Source of the DNA: a gamma proteobacterium SCGC AB-629-P17
GTDB taxonomy: Bacteria; Pseudomonadota; Gammaproteobacteria; PS1; Pseudothioglobaceae
DNA: 64,000 nucleotides
Direction of reading: 5' to 3'
NCBI GenBank assembly: GCA_000372785.1
Contig: KB889757.1
Span: 1 to 64,000, forward strand
Shown here piece by piece: positions 60,537-64,000 of this stretch. The stretch's first letter is position 1. Each line of letters starts with the position of its first letter. Below the pieces are notes generated by a model. The model ran no database searches. It saw nothing but the letters and a program-made list of their open reading frames with translations, and had not been told where the DNA came from. The position numbers and the translations under genes were made by a program.

Positions 60537-61951
60537 TAGTTAATGGCAAAATAATTCTTCAATTTTTGAGGTATTTTATGGACATCGCCAGCACCGAGTG
60601 TAAGGATAATGTCATTTTCTGCTACAACGTTTGGAAGTGTAGCCATAATTTCACTACTATTTTTAACAACGATAGGGTCAATTGCGCTTCTCTGTCTAAT
60701 GGAATCGGCGAGTGTTGATGAACTAATTTTCATTATTGGAGTCTCGTTGGCTGAATAAATGTTTAATAAAATCAACACATCTACCTTAGACAAGCAACTC
60801 ACAAATTCATTAAATAAATCCCTAGTTCGAGTGTACCTATGAGGTTGAAAAATAACAACTAGGCGATTCGTCGGATAGGTGTTTCTAAGAGTGCTTAGAA
60901 CGGCTGCAATTTCATTCGGATGGTGACCATAATCATCAAACAATGGTATCGGTTGCTGATTGATTGTTAAATCTTGGTGATAGTCTAGTCTTCTTGATAC
61001 ACCACTAAAGTTAGATAATGCCTGTTGAATAATTTTCGTCTCAATTTCGATTTCTATAGCAACACTAATGGCTGCCAGTGCGTTCAATATGTTGTGTTTT
61101 CCTATTAAATTGAGTGTCACAGGAAAGTTTTTTTGGTATTTACTGCAACTAACATCAAACGACATTTTCATCTTCTTCTGTTCAACATTAAAGGCTCTGA
61201 CATCAGCATCATCGCTAAAACCGTAACTCATAATGGGTCTGTGTACTTTTTTCAGAATATCCTGCACACCTTGGTCATCAATACAGGCAACGCAGACTCC
61301 ATAAAAGGGTAGATTTGAGGTGAAACTTATAAAGGCATTAGTAAGGTTTTTGTAGCTATGCTTGTATGTCTCCATGTGGTCTTCATCAATGTTAGTAATA
61401 ACGCTCAACATCGGTTGGAGGTGGAGGAATGAAGCGTCACTTTCATCCGCTTCAGCAATTAAATAGTCACTTTTCCCTAACTTGGCGTTCATACCTGTGG
61501 CGTTTATAATGCCGCCAATGATATAAGTCGGGTCAAGCTTTGCTTCAGTCAATATGTGAACGATTAGGCTGGTAGTTGTTGTTTTTCCATGAGTTCCAGA
61601 GACGGCAATACCGAAACGAAAACGCATCAATTCTGCGAGCATTTCCGCTCTTGGAACTATTAAAAGATGTTGTTTTTTGGCTTCTTGGAGTTCCGGATTA
61701 TTGCTCTTGATAGCTGAAGAAACGACAACCGCTTGTTTGCCAGTCACATTTTCTGCCTGCTGCCGATAGCTAATGACGCAGCCTAGTTTTTCAAGTTTCT
61801 TAGTTGCTTCACTTGACTGAATGTCTGATCCGGATATTTCGTAACCTAAATTGGTTAGTACTTCTGCTATACCGCTCATTCCAGATCCACCAATACCTAT
61901 GAAGTGAATTTTATTAATTTTTGAACGGATCGGGTTGTCAACTAGTGTCAT
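60536..61951 (-). CDS. murC: UDP-N-acetylmuramate-L-alanine ligase
   Basis: 471 aa; IHFIGIGGSGMSGIAEVL, VSGTHGKTTTTSLI, FDDYGHHPNEIAAVL. Confidence 0.97.
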   Translation of the reverse strand: MTLVDNPIRSKINKIHFIGIGGSGMSGIAEVLTNLGYEISGSDIQSSEATKKLEKLGCVISYRQQAENVTGKQAVVVSSAIKSNNPELQEAKKQHLLIVPRAEMLAELMRFRFGIAVSGTHGKTTTTSLIVHILTEAKLDPTYIIGGIINATGMNAKLGKSDYLIAEADESDASFLHLQPMLSVITNIDEDHMETYKHSYKNLTNAFISFTSNLPFYGVCVACIDDQGVQDILKKVHRPIMSYGFSDDADVRAFNVEQKKMKMSFDVSCSKYQKNFPVTLNLIGKHNILNALAAISVAIEIEIETKIIQQALSNFSGVSRRLDYHQDLTINQQPIPLFDDYGHHPNEIAAVLSTLRNTYPTNRLVVIFQPHRYTRTRDLFNEFVSCLSKVDVLILLNIYSANETPIMKISSSTLADSIRQRSAIDPIVVKNSSEIMATLPNVVAENDIILTLGAGDVHKIPQKLKNYFAIN

Positions 61952-62424
61952 GTTTTATTAACGGTTACGATGGTTATTGCTTGAATTCCCTCTCCCTTGC
62001 CAAATGACGTCAAACTTTCACCAGTCGTTGCAGTGATGCCGACATTGGTTTTATTGATATGGCATAGCTTGGCAATACTTTTTTTCATTGAATCAATTTG
62101 GGGTGAAATTTTCGGTTTTAAACATTCGATAGCGATTGCTATGTGGCTAATTTTCCAATCTCCTAAGTCATCAAGCGCTAGCTTTAAAAAGTTGCTGCTA
62201 TCAGTCACACCTTCTTGACAAAGTTGATCGGCGACCGAGCCAAGTATATTACGACCTGTAATGCTCGAAATGGCATTTGTTATCGAATGCAATACCACAT
62301 CGGCATCGCTATTACCTTTGAGTCCTATAGGATGGTCAAGCTTAATGCCAGCCAGTATTAAAGGTTTTCCTGGTGCTTCTTCAAATGCGTGAGAGTCTTG
62401 TCCGATGCCGGTTTTTGCTGTCAT
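61948..62424 (-). CDS. ispF: 2-C-methyl-D-erythritol 2,4-cyclodiphosphate synthase
   Basis: 158 aa; GIGQDSHAFEE, LKGNSDADVVLHSITNAI, TATTGESLTSFGKGEGIQA. Confidence 0.95.
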   Translation of the reverse strand: MTAKTGIGQDSHAFEEAPGKPLILAGIKLDHPIGLKGNSDADVVLHSITNAISSITGRNILGSVADQLCQEGVTDSSNFLKLALDDLGDWKISHIAIAIECLKPKISPQIDSMKKSIAKLCHINKTNVGITATTGESLTSFGKGEGIQAITIVTVNKT

Positions 62425-63119
62425 GATTTATTAAAGTAATAATTGGCTAATTTAAGGTCGTCTGAGTGGGTAATTTTAATGTTGCTTTTTGAGCTTGATA
62501 CAATCTTTATAGAATGCCCTAAACGTTCAATCGCCTCTGCCTCATCTGTAATGTGATCGTTATCTTCGACCACCTTTTCTAGGGCTTTCTTTAGGAGTCC
62601 AATTCGGAACATTTGTGGAGTTTGTGCTTGGTACAATTTGTTTCGTTCAATTGTTCTTACAACATCCTCATTGCCCACCTTTTTTAATGTGTCAACAACT
62701 TCTACGGCAAGAATACCGCCAATAGGGTGGTTTTGGAGTTCATTTATTAATCTTTCTACGTCTTCTTTTTTTATACAGGGTCGAACCGCATCATGTACGA
62801 GCACCCAATCATCTTCTTTTGCAAATTCAATTAAAGTGCTAAGCGCATTTAATACAGAGTGAAAGCGTTCTCGACCTCCCTTTGCAGTGGCAAGCAATTT
62901 TGGGTGGAGGCAATAAGGTGAAGTCATAAAATATTTGTCATTATCTGAGATGGCGACAACACAGCCAGATATCTGATCCATATCTAAAAGAGTTTCTAGG
63001 CTTTGATCTAGTATGGTTGAGCCGTTCTCAAGTTTTAGATATTGTTTAGGAGTGTCTGTATTCATGCGTGAACCTGTGCCACTGGCTGGAATGATTAAGA
63101 AACAATTATCATCATGCAT
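62421..63119 (-). CDS. ispD: 2-C-methyl-D-erythritol 4-phosphate cytidylyltransferase
   Basis: 232 aa; IIPASGTGSRMNTDTPKQYLKL, VLVHDAVRPCI, QAQTPQMFR, DEAEAIERLG. Confidence 0.95.
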   Translation of the reverse strand: MHDDNCFLIIPASGTGSRMNTDTPKQYLKLENGSTILDQSLETLLDMDQISGCVVAISDNDKYFMTSPYCLHPKLLATAKGGRERFHSVLNALSTLIEFAKEDDWVLVHDAVRPCIKKEDVERLINELQNHPIGGILAVEVVDTLKKVGNEDVVRTIERNKLYQAQTPQMFRIGLLKKALEKVVEDNDHITDEAEAIERLGHSIKIVSSSKSNIKITHSDDLKLANYYFNKS

Positions 63120-63164
63120 GGCAGCTATGAAATCCTTTTAGGAGTAAGAAATTAATGATCTTTA

Positions 63165-63524
63165 TTATAAAGTAGACTCACTAGACTCTGCTGCATTATC
63201 AGTTTCCACAGCTGTGTTGATTTGATAAAACACCTCACCGTCTTTGACGAGTCCATATTTAAACCGTGCCTGTGATTCAATTAGGCTCAAATCTTCCTCA
63301 GTGTAGCCGTCAATTTGCTCTTGTAGTTGTTTATTGTCGTTTTGCAATTGTTTATTGGTCAATTCAATGTCTGCAATGGTTTTTTGTTTTTGAAAAATGA
63401 CGTTGGGAAAGTCATTAACCAATATATTTTGCTTCACTAGTGAAAACAATATCAGAATTAGTATTAACGAGATTTTGTATTTAATAACAAAACCAACTAC
63501 GCCTTTATGAGTGTCATTTTGCAT
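63165..63524 (-). CDS. ftsB: Cell division protein FtsB
   Basis: 119 aa; N-terminal TM plus coiled coil; ESQARFKYGLVKDGEVFYQI. Confidence 0.87.
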   Translation of the reverse strand: MQNDTHKGVVGFVIKYKISLILILILFSLVKQNILVNDFPNVIFQKQKTIADIELTNKQLQNDNKQLQEQIDGYTEEDLSLIESQARFKYGLVKDGEVFYQINTAVETDNAAESSESTL

Positions 63525-63562
63525 AAACTTAATTACTAGGGTTCTTGTAATTCTTGATCATA

Positions 63563-63967
63563 TTATTTCAAGGTTGATATCAGGTAAGTTTTTGAGTAAT
63601 AATCATGCAATGGGAGCTTGTGTTGGTTGAAGAATTGAAAAATAAAGCCAATACCAAACAATGAAATGATAGCTAATAAGAACCTAATTAATGACTGTTT
63701 TTGGGTGACATGTGAGCCGTCTTTTTGTATGATTTCAAATTTCCAAGCCCTCATCCCAAGGGTTTGTCTCCCTCTAATCCAAGACATTGAAAAATAAATA
63801 TATATAAGAGGTAAAGTTAAGAGATAGAAGAACAGACTACTGGTTATTGCTTGTTTATTGTTCATAATAATGACCACACCTTCAATAAAAAAAACAAAAG
63901 AAAATACAAGAAAAAAATCGTAGATGATGGAACCTAGTCGACGTAGAAATGAGACATTGGATTTCAT
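63563..63967 (-). CDS. RDD family membrane protein
   Basis: 134 aa; SFLRRLGSIIYDFFLV, GRQTLGMRAWKFEI. Confidence 0.85.
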   Translation of the reverse strand: MKSNVSFLRRLGSIIYDFFLVFSFVFFIEGVVIIMNNKQAITSSLFFYLLTLPLIYIYFSMSWIRGRQTLGMRAWKFEIIQKDGSHVTQKQSLIRFLLAIISLFGIGFIFQFFNQHKLPLHDYYSKTYLISTLK

Positions 63968-64000
63968 ATATGTTTTGATAGCTTCATTAATAATGCAAAA

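Overview
This 64 kb window is a gene-dense, AT-rich chromosomal segment, most likely from a marine-type gammaproteobacterium (inferred from gene content and synteny only). I saw no CRISPR array, integrase, transposase, phage gene or tRNA. Order: 3' end of recX; tgt; mrdA-mreD-mreC-mreB; class I fumarase; RNase P RNA (rnpB); an ectoine-catabolism-like cluster (SMR transporter, eutA-like, doeX/AsnC, doeB/eutE, doeA/eutD, EamA transporter, FAD oxidase, ArgE-like/DUF1028/RidA operon, CzcO-like flavoprotein); prmC, an orphan rsxE and trmL; a TMADH/histamine-dehydrogenase-family flavoenzyme; fmt, argH, hemC, phhB, ftsY, hemJ; an Asp/Asn-hydroxylase-like 2OG oxygenase next to a threonine aldolase; a polar amino acid ABC transporter; cysM, thrC, hom; a large polyamine block (SSADH-like, potIHGF-type ABC, PuuA-like, SpuC-like, PuuB-like, agmatinase-like, GATase); a glutarate block (lhgO, CaiB CoA-transferase, gcdH, FCD-GntR regulator); rppH, a Bax-inhibitor-1 protein, murD, miaA, a ferredoxin-reductase-like protein, bolA, mltD; and a rearranged dcw cluster in which ftsB-ispD-ispF runs into murC-murB-ddlB-ftsQ. 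The observations most worth follow-up are: (1) the 2OG oxygenase plus threonine aldolase pair, a possible hydroxylation/retro-aldol amino acid route; (2) the TMADH-family enzyme with a non-TMADH substrate pocket; (3) the contiguous diamine-to-glutarate block; (4) a perfect intrinsic terminator between the PotF-like binding protein gene and the rest of its transporter; (5) regulator-adjacent palindromes. All functional claims come from sequence reading and recalled family knowledge; no searches were run.
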